This document shows, piece after piece, positions 24,080-34,664 of a stretch of 64,000 nt of DNA. Within the stretch, counting starts at the first letter, position 1; every line of letters begins with the position of its first letter. The position numbers and the translations under genes were made by a program. This DNA comes from Epichloe hybrida (Eukaryota; Ascomycota; Sordariomycetes; Hypocreales; Clavicipitaceae), in the NCBI GenBank assembly GCA_019022495.1, contig JAFEKR010000005.1, positions 496,001 to 560,000 on the forward strand, written 5' to 3'. Under the pieces are notes generated by a model. It was given only the letters and a program-made list of their open reading frames with translations, ran no database searches and had not been told where the DNA came from.

Positions 24080-27000
24080 CTAGACATGGGCACCCATCAT
24101 GCTCCTCGGTGAAATGGAGGCCCTCTCATCCACCAGCTCCTCTTTCCAATCGTCTTTCAGACTCTTTCCACTCAACGGGCTCACGTCGCCTCCTCGGTCA
24201 TGGTACACGACTACGGCACTCGTGCCAATCTCTACAGCTGTCTCAGGCACAACTTCTATGCCCCTGCTTGCTTTCGTCCCAATGCTATGTCGGGCAATGA
24301 CTTCCCGGCCTGCGTCTTCGCGAAGCACCCCATCAGCAATGATGGGGCTCCTTTCCTTGCTCAAGCTGATGCGGGATTTGACCCAGTCGCCTGCCTTGTT
24401 GGAGAAGTCTCTCATCGACCCGTGGCTACCGCTATGGCGGAACCGTCGGAAACCTTTGGTCTTGGACAAGATGGCCCAGTTGGAGGAGCTGCTGATGATG
24501 CTGCTGGTGATGCCACGGGGGGTTTGATCGCTGTTGTTGCCGGAGCCTTTGCCGCCGCCAAGGCCGGCGTGGATGGAAACTACGGGCTTCTTGCGACCGG
24601 GCTTATGCAAAACTCCCGCAGCATGCATCTTCCGAGTGACGAGGGCGAGTTGACCGGTAATGGTTGGTGTGGCAATCAACTCAAAGGCGGTGACGTTGAC
24701 GGTGTGGATGCCCTCGACTTCGACTTTGCGTAGCCCTGCATTGAAGCGTCCAGCGAAGAGGTATGCGGAGATGATAGAGCCGGAGATGTCGTAGAAGCGC
24801 GTGGCGAGAAGTTCCGACTCGGAGAGAGCTTTACTTTGAGGGTGGAGGATCTCGTTCCACGTCGAGACAAGAAAGTGTTGAAGATTGCCGCGTTGCTCGG
24901 TCGTCAGCCAGTTAGCGTAGCTGGATGTCGTCGATTCATCTGGCTCGGGCTTCTCAAGCGGAACTCGCGGCTGGAGAGTTTCGAAGGCGTTGGATGGCTG
25001 GAGTATGGGCTGGCTGATGGTTTCGAAGCACCCCAGGGTTTCGACGGATGCAGCCAGAAGACCCATGACTGCTTGGGCAAACTGCTCTGGGATCCGATCG
25101 GGAGGATACTCGATGACGAGGCAGACCTTGTTGGGTGCCAGCATTGTCGAGTGGGCAAATAGATCAGGGACATCTCGGACTGGTGGCTGAACGAGGTTGT
25201 ATGTGAAAGTCGTGTTCTCTATGTTGAGCGTCGAGGTTCCGTCCACCGGAACCTGCGATCTATGTCGGACCACGGTGCTGAATCTCGACCATTTGGCCCA
25301 GCTTGTGCACTCATGCACAATTTTCTGCGCGCCCATAGCTTCGTATGGCAATGAATCTTTGCTTTCGATGTCGATCATCCTCAAAATTTGCAACGGCGAG
25401 CTGTTCACGATGGGAAAGCGCACTCGAACGGGAATGACATTCTCCATGGGCCCGACGATGGACGAGACGTTGACGCTTGTTTCGAGCTTGAGGCGACGCC
25501 CTTCTACAACCTCACCAAAGACGACATCTGCGTTGCCAGATAATGTGGCAAGGACAATAGCCCACGCAGCTTTCAGAACACTGTCCAAGCCAATGTGGAA
25601 CTCGTCCAATATTGCTGGCGAGACCTCAACCAGCTCCTTGAGAGTCTTGACCTCGGTTACGGGCGGGAGAGGCTTGGACTGCGGCACAATCTGCGTCATC
25701 TTGGCCTTATCCAAGCGTCGTTTCCAGTGTAGCATGCTGTCATCGTAGCGAGCACCCCGCACAGCACGCGTGTAGTCAAAAAAACTTGTCGGCTGCGGCT
25801 CCGTATTGGGGTGCTCATATAATTCGACAAAGTCCTGGACAAGTCTCGGTACGGCAGATTCACTGACTTGTGCGGCGCTGAACTGCACGAGAAGGCGACC
25901 GCCTTGTGACTCGGCGTCTAAAAAGGTGAACTTGGTAGCCGGCTTGCGGAGCTGGGGCGCCTCCTTTTGGTAGCGCTTCAAGACAAGTCGCGCATTTTTG
26001 TCGAGAGATGAAGCTGATTCAGACTTGTAATCAAAATCGGCACGGAATGATTCAACGGCGACCTGGAACAAGTTGCAGTCGTGGACTGCGAATGCTGTTC
26101 GCAAAGTAGGATGCAGTCTTGTGAGAGACTCGCAGGCCTCGCGGACACGTTGGTGCTCAAGCGCGCCGTTGAATTTGATGACGAGGCACCGGACGTCACT
26201 CCTTGACCCGTACAGGCTGGGCTCAAGGCAATGAAGCTGGTGTGAAGACGCTTCGGCAACGTCAATGACATCGCTCCAGGGGATGTCAAGCTGAGGCGCA
26301 ACAATCAACTTGACGAAGCCATGGTCAGCACCTTCGGGCAGCTTATGAGCAGTGACAGCCGGTCTTGGAGAGGATCTGGCCTTGGTTAAAGTGATGGGAT
26401 GGCGATAGTCTTCTCCGAAACCAAGAGACTTGCACATTTCGGTCAAGGTGGCTCCGCTGAGAAGATTCTTCAAGGACACATCGAAGCCGTTTGAGCGACA
26501 TGATAATACTAGTCGTCCTGCAAGCAGCGCATCGCCACCAGCATCAAAGAAGCTGTCTTGGGGTCTGATATCTGCCACCATTGCATGCAAAACAGCCGCC
26601 CAAATCAGACGCATAGACTCTTCAGTTTGCGTAAGGGGAAGAGGCTTGCTTTGGATTCCCGTGAAATAAGGTTGACTACTAAATGGCGCATTGGACAACT
26701 CTAATAACTCCGTGTATGAGAAGGGAGATGCCATCTTCTGCAACTTGCGCCTGTTGATTTTCAAAGACGTAGATAGTGGAAATCTCCGAACAGGTATAAA
26801 TAGTGGTGGAACACAATGAGACGATGCAGCCCGGCTTCGCTTGGACGAATGTGACAAAGAGGTTTCCGCCAACCACTTTGCCGCTGCGAGTTTTGATCTC
26901 ATTTGCACTGTCAGCTTGTCGAGTTCCGACGGTCCAACGAATTCACCATCCCCAAACTCCAGGAAGGCCGCGAGGGAGTTGATTGTTCCATTGGTGATAA

Positions 27001-30000
27001 TGGGCTCAACCGCAACGTCTACATCTCCGCCAAGGCATTGTCGAATCTGCTTCTCCAAAACTGCCGTCAATGCTGGCGAGCCATTGACCACAACCTCATC
27101 TCGCATTGTAGCAAGGAAGCGAATGTGGCCACGATCCAGATATCGTACACGATGTCCAGTTCTTAGATACCGCCACTTCCGCGGGCTGTTGCTGTTCTCA
27201 AACATGATGGGGTCGATGAGGGGATTGCCATAGGTGTACTTGTGAGGAGTGACGATTGGGCTATCAATGGCCAGCTCGCCCACGGCACCAAGAGGCGTCA
27301 ATTTCTTGGGATCTTCAGGGTTGAGAATGAGAAATCTGCCCAGCAACGGTGGGGCGATGATGTTGGTATCGCTCTCTTGAGAAATATTGAGTACGGAAAT
27401 GGCCAGTGGGCACACATCAGGCGCTCCATAGGCTAGAAGGATATTCCGAGCTCCCAGCCACCGTGTAAGGATATCCGCATCGAGGGTTCTGGTTCGGAAA
27501 CAGATGGTTTGCAGGCTTGGCACAGTAGCTGGGTTGATCTTCCGCGACAAGACAGTAGTCATGTACGTCCAGGTAATGTCCATCCGCGCAATGGTTCCCT
27601 CGAGGTCGTTTACCCGTTCCAATGCTGAGGGAATGCAGACGCATCCTCCATGGAGCATGGTGCCCAAAACCTCTACAACTGCGACATCCACCGTGTACGC
27701 GGACAGCTGAAGCACCCTACTGCTGTTATGGATCTTCAGTGCCGGCCCTTGCACCGAAAGGATGGAGCAGAGGGACTCGTGCGTGAAGAAGGCCCCTTTC
27801 GGTCTCTGTGTACCTGGCGTCAAGAAGGCACATGCGGCTTGCTCAGGAAGAGGCTCTTTCTCAAAAACAGTGACCCGTGGCGGCAGGGATGAAAGAAACG
27901 TTTCATTGATGAGAACGCAGTTTCTGATGAATTGACTGACATGCTTCCAAGCACCCTCGGTAACAACGACAAGTTGAGGATCGAGCTGGTGAATCATGGC
28001 CTCTGACACGGCCATGTCTTGGGCATCAAGACATACGAAACAGCTACCTGCCTGCATCACAGCTAGCATAATGATGGGAGACCATCGGCTCTTTTCCAAA
28101 ACGATGGGTACCAGTGCGCCGGGACCGACACCGTGATTGACAAGGTAAGTGGCGAGTTTCGTTACGCTGATCTCAACCTGCTCGTAGGAAAGCTCGCCGT
28201 CCCACGCACAGATTGCAGGTGCGCAAGGCCGAGCCCGGCATTGTCTCAAGATGAGTTTGTGCAGGCACGCCGAAATCTTGGTATCTGTTTGACCTGGTTC
28301 CCAGTCGGGATTCACGATTTGCTGGAAGTCGTGCTCGGTAAATAAGTCTGCCTGTGAAAGCGGCTGTCCTGGTGTGTGAATGATGATCTGCAGCGCGCGC
28401 TGGAAGGTGTTCATCACATTGTGCAGCTGATCAGGAGAAAGACAAGCGTAGCTGACGTCGGCTTGGATGCGGCCATCGCGAAGCGTGACACATAGCGACA
28501 AGTCGCAGTTGCTGTCCGAAGTGCTGGAAAGAAGAACGGGGTCCCAGCCACTATTATCCAGCGAGTCGGAATCACTCAAAATAATATCATAAACATCCTG
28601 GCAGGTGACGCAAGTATTGAACAGGCGTTGTCCTTGGATACCAAGGGCGTGCTCAGTTTCGACCAAGGTCGGAATCTCGATGTTCTTGGACTGGCGAGAC
28701 ATCCTCTCTAACTGACACAATACATCGAGCACAGTAGACATGGGAGAAAATTCCACCATGCAGGGGACAATTGATGCCAGGCTTCCCACGCTGCGCGACA
28801 TGTCCGGCCTGAGGACCTCGTCCCGTCCAGCTTGTTGATAGCCAAAAATAACACGGTCTTCTCCCACATAGGTGCGCAGAACAAAGGCCCATGCAAGCTG
28901 AATTACTGTGGAAATGTTGATATTTTTCTCTGAGCAGAACGATGACAACTGATAACGACTGATTTCCAGACTGATTCCTCTCGATTCAAGACGTCCTTGG
29001 TCCTGCATAGCGAGATGAGGAAATATGCAAGAAGTAGCACCCTTGAGATTGGCCTTCCAGACATCCATACTGCGTGGGAAGTCTAGGGATGCAATGTGGC
29101 GGCTCTGACGCGGGGGGGAGGGATCACCAAGAACCACCATTTTGTCCATATATAGCTGCCTTAGTTGTGTGACCAAGGTGTGAATGCCAGTCAAGTCGCA
29201 CAAAGCCTGGCTGCAGTCTACCCTGAGAAAAGTTTTCTTATTCGTGCGGCTCACGGAAAGCCGATGCCTGGGTTGAGACGGTGATGACTTCATTGGTGGT
29301 AGTGTTGACAGTGTCTCCATGGGACCTTTCGAGTCGATAAAGAGCATAGCGGGTGAGATTTTCTTCAAAACCACTTGATCAAAAAGATGGTTGTCTGAAA
29401 CGCTGTCAACGAAGATACTTCTCAAAGCACTGTGGGCAGAAACAAGAGTCTCCCACGCGGCACAAAGCTTGGTCTGGTCAACCAACGACCCATCTTGAGT
29501 GGTAAGCTCGTACGTCCGACTGATATGAAAACAGTTCGAGTCCTGTGTTTGTGCGGTCAGAATCTCCTGCTGCATATGCGCCGCGGGGAAGACGGTTTCG
29601 ATGTTGTCGACCCCGTTGACGCCGACACGAGCAAGTCTCTTGCTCGTGAGTTTGGCTAGGCCCTCATACGAAGTCTCGAGGAGGGGAACGTCGGAAAGGG
29701 TGAGCTCAGGTTTCATTGAACTTAGTCGGGAAATCGCTTCCAGAATAGAGCTCTTGAAATTGTCCATCCATCTGACAATGCGTTCCTTGTGCTTCGAGTT
29801 GTGGTTGTAGAAGAATTCTACCCTAGCGCCGTGATCATCCACGCCAACCGAAACCTCGAAAAGGGCTATTCGGCCAACGGCGGGACCAACGTCAGAGGCC
29901 AAGGAGCGAACCTCGTGATCTGGGGCAGCAATTGGCTCCAAGATTCCATTTTCTCGTTGGAGTTGATTCAGTGTCTCGACGCAGTTGAACATGATTTCCA

Positions 30001-32383
30001 GGGGTATTGAAGTTGCCGGTGTGTTGTCTGCGGCGAATCTGGATTGGAAGAACGGCGTGCCATTTCGAGGAACTGCCTTGCGCGTGTCCTTCATCACTCT
30101 GACAAGATGAACAATATCCGAGCTGGCATCAAAATTAATGTTGATAGGGCAGAGTGCGGTGAACCAGCCGACGGTCTGTTCAATGTTGAAGTCGCTGTTA
30201 CTATCATCCCGGCCATGCTCTTGTTTCCAGACGGTGGGGATACTGCGTTCTGGAAAGGTTCGCTGGAAAGAATGCAATAACGCGGCGAGAAATACGTCGG
30301 TAGATTCAGTTCGGAACACATTGTCGCATGTCCTTCGGAGCGATAAGGCTGCCACGTCCGGCAGCAGAAAGCTAAGATGCTGGGTGTTACTATACAAGTT
30401 TGGTTGGTCATTTAGACCCCAGAATCCAAGGTTCTCGGGGCCAATCTTGAACGGGAGAAGGGGGTTGATCAATCTTTGGCTGATTTCATAGCTTTGAAAG
30501 TCTGTCCAGTATGTGAACGGTATGGATGGTTCAGAAAGCAGCGTTCCCTCGCGTAGTAGCTCATCCAAATCATGCAACAGAATGTACCATGACTTCCAAT
30601 CAACAACCAAGTGATGTGCTACCAGATACAAGAGCTGTTTATTTTCGGCGTTGCGGATATGCTTCACTGCGAATACTGGACCATTGAAGATATTGATGCA
30701 TCGCCGCGCTTCTTCAATACAGGCTAGCAAGTCCTCTTCACCATCCATGTACTGGTGCTCGAATCTGTACGCGCGATTCGACTCGGGTGCAATCATCTGT
30801 GCCCATCCCTGGCTGGTGAGTCGGAACCGAGCCCGCAGCATCGGATGTCTTGATGCCAGCACGCTGAATGCAGCTTCTATATCTGCCAATTCGACATCGG
30901 CCTTGACATGCAAGAGTATACTTTGACTAAAACGGTAGTCTTGCTCAGTTGCAGAAGTCGCCCCGAAACTTTGGTTCATCAATGCCCTGAAGAAGAGCTG
31001 CTGCATGACAGCAAGGGGGAAGTAATCATCCTGCGATGGGTCCTCGGGATCATCGAGCTGCTGCTCCCCAATGTTCCCATGAAAGAAGCCGTTGTCAATC
31101 AGCGGTTGCACAAAGGATTCCGGTCGTTCGGGTCCCGGTGGCGTTTGCCTGCCATTCCAGTCGACGCCGCCAACGCCAATACGACTGCCACCGCCAGGCC
31201 TCCGATGCTTTAACGATTGCATGCTCATTATTTTGCCCTCCATCTCCTCGCTGAGGTTCTGCACCCACGTTTGCAGCTTCCGCGCATCAGGCTCACCCTC
31301 GGCATTCAACGCCATGGATCGCATCATTACCCATACATCGGGGCGATGGAAGTGGGGACCCCACTCAGCCACGGCAGTTTTTAGCTTGTGTATCTGCTGT
31401 TCCCCGTTTCCACTCTCCGGGTCGTCTATTGATGCAATGTTCTCATTGTTGTGGTCATGCACGGCAGCCGTGGTGATCAGTGCGACCAACTGACCCTCAA
31501 ACGGACCTGCTCGAGGTGAGACCAGGCACACCTGGCCTACCTTTGAGGTGGACAACAATAGGTTTTTCAGCTGCTCTTGCTGGCCATCTTCTTTGGCGTT
31601 GGCTCTGCGGCTGGACTGCGGCGTAGAGAGGGAGCATCTGGTAGTGCTCAATGGTGAGGCTGGTGGTGAGAGATGCTCACTTGATGAGGAGATGAGAGTT
31701 GCTGCTGCGTCGTCTGTCATGGTTGCAAACAGGCTATCGTCATGGCTGTTGGTTCGAGGGCTCGGTTGTGGTGAAGGGGAGGATTTGGAGTCTGCCGCGG
31801 AATGCGAATCTGAGAGGGAGCCGGAATCCGATGATGTCAAGCGAGGAGGAACAAAGTGTGTGCTGCTTCTGCTCGCGCTGGTAGAAATACTGGAAGATGC
31901 AGAATTGGAAGCAGAAATGACGGAGACGGGCGTTGACGAGGTAATGATGCAGTATGTGTCGTATTGAGATTCTGCGTCAATGTCGTGAGCGAGACTCAAC
32001 TGGCGAGGTGTGTCCACCACCAATCGAACGGGGGTGTCGTTCAGATAACCCTCCAGCTCCTGGTGACTGGTGGCCAAGTCTTGGAATAAATCGGACGCTT
32101 TGCTTTCCGTTGGCAGCAATCGCGAGCCATTGAAAGTTGGGAGATCAGCCCGGCCGTGCTGGTCTTTTGATCGACGAGCTGGGTTGACTGGTGGTGGAGG
32201 AGGAACCAAGGCAGGTGATGGGACCCGGACACCATTTTCAGGCAGCTGCGAGTGATGCGTGCCTGCCTTGCCGTCGTTTATGGCCATGGCTGTGCGAGCG
32301 GGTGGGTGTGCGCAAGTTGCTCTGACTTCCGATGTCCGCCGTCGTTGTTTGTTGAGTAATAATGCTGGATGAATCGCAGGCAT
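24080..32383 (-). CDS. NRPS-like protein with degenerate catalytic motifs (2,767 aa)
   Basis: This is one uninterrupted exon. A Ser/Pro-rich N-terminus (1 to about 270) is followed by the tail of an A domain (about 280-400; A10 Lys replaced by E364). No carrier follows. Next is an epimerase-like domain (about 450-880) with HHLVVDWKSW at 590-599 and VGWF at 738, but Q721 where epimerases have Glu. A condensation domain (about 930-1360) has SQALCD, with Q1059 in place of the catalytic His. An A domain (about 1372-1870) has a broken phosphate loop (TPGTQRPKG, 1522-1530) and H1744 for the A7 Asp. A carrier reads GGDAL, with A1952 at the pantetheine Ser. A second condensation domain (about 2040-2490) reads SAAQVSE (2169-2175), losing His and Asp. 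A carrier-like segment has I2537 at the Ser site, and a basic Ser-rich tail ends the protein. Peptide synthesis by this protein looks impossible, yet the frame is intact. Met-33 is an alternative start. Confidence 0.93.
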   Translation of the reverse strand: MPAIHPALLLNKQRRRTSEVRATCAHPPARTAMAINDGKAGTHHSQLPENGVRVPSPALVPPPPPVNPARRSKDQHGRADLPTFNGSRLLPTESKASDLFQDLATSHQELEGYLNDTPVRLVVDTPRQLSLAHDIDAESQYDTYCIITSSTPVSVISASNSASSSISTSASRSSTHFVPPRLTSSDSGSLSDSHSAADSKSSPSPQPSPRTNSHDDSLFATMTDDAAATLISSSSEHLSPPASPLSTTRCSLSTPQSSRRANAKEDGQQEQLKNLLLSTSKVGQVCLVSPRAGPFEGQLVALITTAAVHDHNNENIASIDDPESGNGEQQIHKLKTAVAEWGPHFHRPDVWVMMRSMALNAEGEPDARKLQTWVQNLSEEMEGKIMSMQSLKHRRPGGGSRIGVGGVDWNGRQTPPGPERPESFVQPLIDNGFFHGNIGEQQLDDPEDPSQDDYFPLAVMQQLFFRALMNQSFGATSATEQDYRFSQSILLHVKADVELADIEAAFSVLASRHPMLRARFRLTSQGWAQMIAPESNRAYRFEHQYMDGEEDLLACIEEARRCINIFNGPVFAVKHIRNAENKQLLYLVAHHLVVDWKSWYILLHDLDELLREGTLLSEPSIPFTYWTDFQSYEISQRLINPLLPFKIGPENLGFWGLNDQPNLYSNTQHLSFLLPDVAALSLRRTCDNVFRTESTDVFLAALLHSFQRTFPERSIPTVWKQEHGRDDSNSDFNIEQTVGWFTALCPININFDASSDIVHLVRVMKDTRKAVPRNGTPFFQSRFAADNTPATSIPLEIMFNCVETLNQLQRENGILEPIAAPDHEVRSLASDVGPAVGRIALFEVSVGVDDHGARVEFFYNHNSKHKERIVRWMDNFKSSILEAISRLSSMKPELTLSDVPLLETSYEGLAKLTSKRLARVGVNGVDNIETVFPAAHMQQEILTAQTQDSNCFHISRTYELTTQDGSLVDQTKLCAAWETLVSAHSALRSIFVDSVSDNHLFDQVVLKKISPAMLFIDSKGPMETLSTLPPMKSSPSQPRHRLSVSRTNKKTFLRVDCSQALCDLTGIHTLVTQLRQLYMDKMVVLGDPSPPRQSRHIASLDFPRSMDVWKANLKGATSCIFPHLAMQDQGRLESRGISLEISRYQLSSFCSEKNINISTVIQLAWAFVLRTYVGEDRVIFGYQQAGRDEVLRPDMSRSVGSLASIVPCMVEFSPMSTVLDVLCQLERMSRQSKNIEIPTLVETEHALGIQGQRLFNTCVTCQDVYDIILSDSDSLDNSGWDPVLLSSTSDSNCDLSLCVTLRDGRIQADVSYACLSPDQLHNVMNTFQRALQIIIHTPGQPLSQADLFTEHDFQQIVNPDWEPGQTDTKISACLHKLILRQCRARPCAPAICAWDGELSYEQVEISVTKLATYLVNHGVGPGALVPIVLEKSRWSPIIMLAVMQAGSCFVCLDAQDMAVSEAMIHQLDPQLVVVTEGAWKHVSQFIRNCVLINETFLSSLPPRVTVFEKEPLPEQAACAFLTPGTQRPKGAFFTHESLCSILSVQGPALKIHNSSRVLQLSAYTVDVAVVEVLGTMLHGGCVCIPSALERVNDLEGTIARMDITWTYMTTVLSRKINPATVPSLQTICFRTRTLDADILTRWLGARNILLAYGAPDVCPLAISVLNISQESDTNIIAPPLLGRFLILNPEDPKKLTPLGAVGELAIDSPIVTPHKYTYGNPLIDPIMFENSNSPRKWRYLRTGHRVRYLDRGHIRFLATMRDEVVVNGSPALTAVLEKQIRQCLGGDVDVAVEPIITNGTINSLAAFLEFGDGEFVGPSELDKLTVQMRSKLAAAKWLAETSLSHSSKRSRAASSHCVPPLFIPVRRFPLSTSLKINRRKLQKMASPFSYTELLELSNAPFSSQPYFTGIQSKPLPLTQTEESMRLIWAAVLHAMVADIRPQDSFFDAGGDALLAGRLVLSCRSNGFDVSLKNLLSGATLTEMCKSLGFGEDYRHPITLTKARSSPRPAVTAHKLPEGADHGFVKLIVAPQLDIPWSDVIDVAEASSHQLHCLEPSLYGSRSDVRCLVIKFNGALEHQRVREACESLTRLHPTLRTAFAVHDCNLFQVAVESFRADFDYKSESASSLDKNARLVLKRYQKEAPQLRKPATKFTFLDAESQGGRLLVQFSAAQVSESAVPRLVQDFVELYEHPNTEPQPTSFFDYTRAVRGARYDDSMLHWKRRLDKAKMTQIVPQSKPLPPVTEVKTLKELVEVSPAILDEFHIGLDSVLKAAWAIVLATLSGNADVVFGEVVEGRRLKLETSVNVSSIVGPMENVIPVRVRFPIVNSSPLQILRMIDIESKDSLPYEAMGAQKIVHECTSWAKWSRFSTVVRHRSQVPVDGTSTLNIENTTFTYNLVQPPVRDVPDLFAHSTMLAPNKVCLVIEYPPDRIPEQFAQAVMGLLAASVETLGCFETISQPILQPSNAFETLQPRVPLEKPEPDESTTSSYANWLTTEQRGNLQHFLVSTWNEILHPQSKALSESELLATRFYDISGSIISAYLFAGRFNAGLRKVEVEGIHTVNVTAFELIATPTITGQLALVTRKMHAAGVLHKPGRKKPVVSIHAGLGGGKGSGNNSDQTPRGITSSIISSSSNWAILSKTKGFRRFRHSGSHGSMRDFSNKAGDWVKSRISLSKERSPIIADGVLREDAGREVIARHSIGTKASRGIEVVPETAVEIGTSAVVVYHDRGGDVSPLSGKSLKDDWKEELVDERASISPRSMMGAHV

Positions 32384-33941
32384 GGGAGCCTTGGGCGGAT
32401 TTTCTTATCCTGCCCGCTGTTGCATGAGCAAGACCGTTTGTATCTGCTGTCCAGGTGGGCGACCCGGGTTGTTTGCCATGTCCTATTGATGACTTGGCGT
32501 GATGTGCTCGGTGTGATGTGCTCGGCGTGCTGTCGTTTCCAGCCCTCGAAACTCCCGGATGAGCCTGCACAAAGTGCTCACAAGGTGCTCACAAAGTGTG
32601 AGCTGTGATTAAATTCTAGATGGTAATTAGTGAGTGGTATAAGAAACAGAGACCATATGTATAGTCTATGTACAGAGGGACAGCATGGGCAACGGGATGG
32701 GATGTAAACAGAAACGCAAGGGCCAGGACGGAGGCAAAGGGAAAAGACAAGGGCCCGAAAGAGGAAGATATTCTTACCAGCATGCACTTGTTTTCCTTTG
32801 ACATCGGGGCCCAAGTGCCATGTTGGTGAGCGAGATGTAAAGAGTCAGTAAAGACTGGGCCACAATCTATCTGGTGGGGCGAGGCCATCTCGACTTGCTG
32901 CTGCCTTGACTTAGTCCGTACACAGGCTGATAAAACAGCACACTACAGTGACTACACTGATTTCAGTCCGCACGGAGTACATAGTCTGCTAGACGGAGGC
33001 TTCGGGAATAGTTGCAGCCAGGGCCCAAGTTGCGTGCTTGTTGCTTGCGTCCGGGCCACCCGCAACCCGAAAATACATACACAATGAACCACCGATCGGC
33101 GTTGTCCCCATCCACCATGCGCAGGCCAATGACAGGTCTTTCCGTGGCTTAGTGTGGCACTACGTAGGGTACGGATTAAGAAATACATCATTATTCGGAA
33201 TTCCACATGATTATTACTCGTACTAAGAAGTATCTCTTACCAGCGTGCATACCCAACGCAAAGAAAGAACCAGAAAAATAGCTCAACCACGTGGTCGTTC
33301 AACCCGCCAGCAGTGCTCCGTCGTGCTTCTCTACATGTACTTTCTTCGTCTTCGTCTTCCTTCTTTCCAGAAATATTGACGCGATCCACTCCACGTGGTG
33401 CACGTCCGTACGGCGAGCCAGGAACCAAATGGTCCAACCTCTTGTCCTAAGATCCTCCTGGCAGCCCTTTTTCTAGCAGGTTAGAATTAGATACTTGGTA
33501 AGCCTGTCTGCAGCGCTGGCCGCGCGTGACATCGAAATCAGTTACATTGTGAATGAGCTGCACCCGGTAGAAAAACGGACGCACAAAGGTGGCTGAAGAC
33601 CATGCTACCCTAGAGGCTAATCGTGATGAATTGAATACAATAGCCAGCCAGGACTTGTCGACGCATACTGGCACAATGAGACCCCCTGACGCCCCCCTGA
33701 CGACTCAATAATTCAACACAAACTCCCATTGCTTGAAAATGGTGATTTACATAGATCGCGGCATCTAATCAAGAAGGGAGCCATAACTAAAGGAATTTTT
33801 CAACCAGCAAACATAGTCCCCCATCATATCGTTACACGGGTCTCCTGTCGCACTTGATCGACGACTCTCCCGTTCCAACGCACCGTTTCAAAACATTTCA
33901 CCCACGTAGATATAATATATGCCTTGCGCTTCATTCCTTCC
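32384..33941. other. Intergenic region, NRPS-like promoter and SAPS 3' side
   Basis: About 1.5 kb lie between the start of the NRPS-like gene and the end of the SAPS gene, both on the minus strand. No gene is evident. Motifs resembling those at 17290-17730 recur here (GTACGGATTAA near 33169, CACGGAGTAC near 32971). Confidence 0.55.
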
Positions 33942-34664
33942 TTAGACCTTCTTGGCGTTGCCAGCGGCTCCAATCACAACTTCATCCTCGTCCGGCTCTT
34001 CGATACTAGTCCTACTTGTCGCCTCCTTCACCTCAACCGCCTTGCTGTCTTCTCCTGCTCCCTTCTTCTCCGCCGTCGAGGCAACATCCTCCCTTTTCGA
34101 TCCCTCCTTGTCATCATCTCGCCTTGTCTTGCTGTCGCTCCTTGATCCAAATGGCCACAGACCACTGAGCCCTCTGCTGCTTTCTTTGGCAGGATGAACA
34201 GCTAAGGGACGAAGGACCAAATTATCATCAACTCCACCACTGCTCTTCTCATCTTCTGCCATGGCAAAGTCTCCAAACTCCTCTTCTCCATCTTCGTCAC
34301 CCTCGTCCGAATCATCAGCATTGCCCTTGCCGCCAACCATGCTTCTCCACCATGATCCACGGCCACTTTCTTGGGCAACATCAGCCTCTAAATCGTCGTC
34401 GTCGTCGTCGTCAATGTCATCATCGCCGTCTCTGAACGGATCAACGGCATTACCGTCATCTTCATCTCCGTTGTGATGCAAGGTTGCCGAAGACGGCTGG
34501 GCAGATTGATTGTTCTTCTGATGCATCGCCAGCCGAGCTGCCAACTGAAGTCGGGCCCGCGAGGGAGGAATGTTCAGCGGCGGAGGTGGTGGTGGGGGCG
34601 GAGGAATCGATGGCGGAGTCATCGAATTGCCTGTGTTGCTGAGAGGATCTGTGTAGGCCCGGAA
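33942..34664 (-). CDS. C-terminal exon of the SAPS protein (240 codons)
   Basis: This stretch is in one open frame with its presumed acceptor at 34665-34668. It contains a PPPPPPPPP run, RLQLAARLAMH, an aspartate run encoded by a GTC/GAC repeat near 34391-34413, GSWWRSMVGG, FGDFAMAED and KESSRGLSGLWPFGS, and ends in NAKKV. If it is not spliced to exon 3, it has no visible start of its own beyond the internal ATG at 34622. Confidence 0.75.
   Translation of the reverse strand, partial: FRAYTDPLSNTGNSMTPPSIPPPPPPPPPLNIPPSRARLQLAARLAMHQKNNQSAQPSSATLHHNGDEDDGNAVDPFRDGDDDIDDDDDDDLEADVAQESGRGSWWRSMVGGKGNADDSDEGDEDGEEEFGDFAMAEDEKSSGGVDDNLVLRPLAVHPAKESSRGLSGLWPFGSRSDSKTRRDDDKEGSKREDVASTAEKKGAGEDSKAVEVKEATSRTSIEEPDEDEVVIGAAGNAKKV

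Noticed and set aside
24200..24733. A 177-codon plus-strand frame antisense to the NRPS-like gene, and other long antisense frames there
   Set aside because: They are shadows of the 2,767-codon frame and change character with its codon usage.
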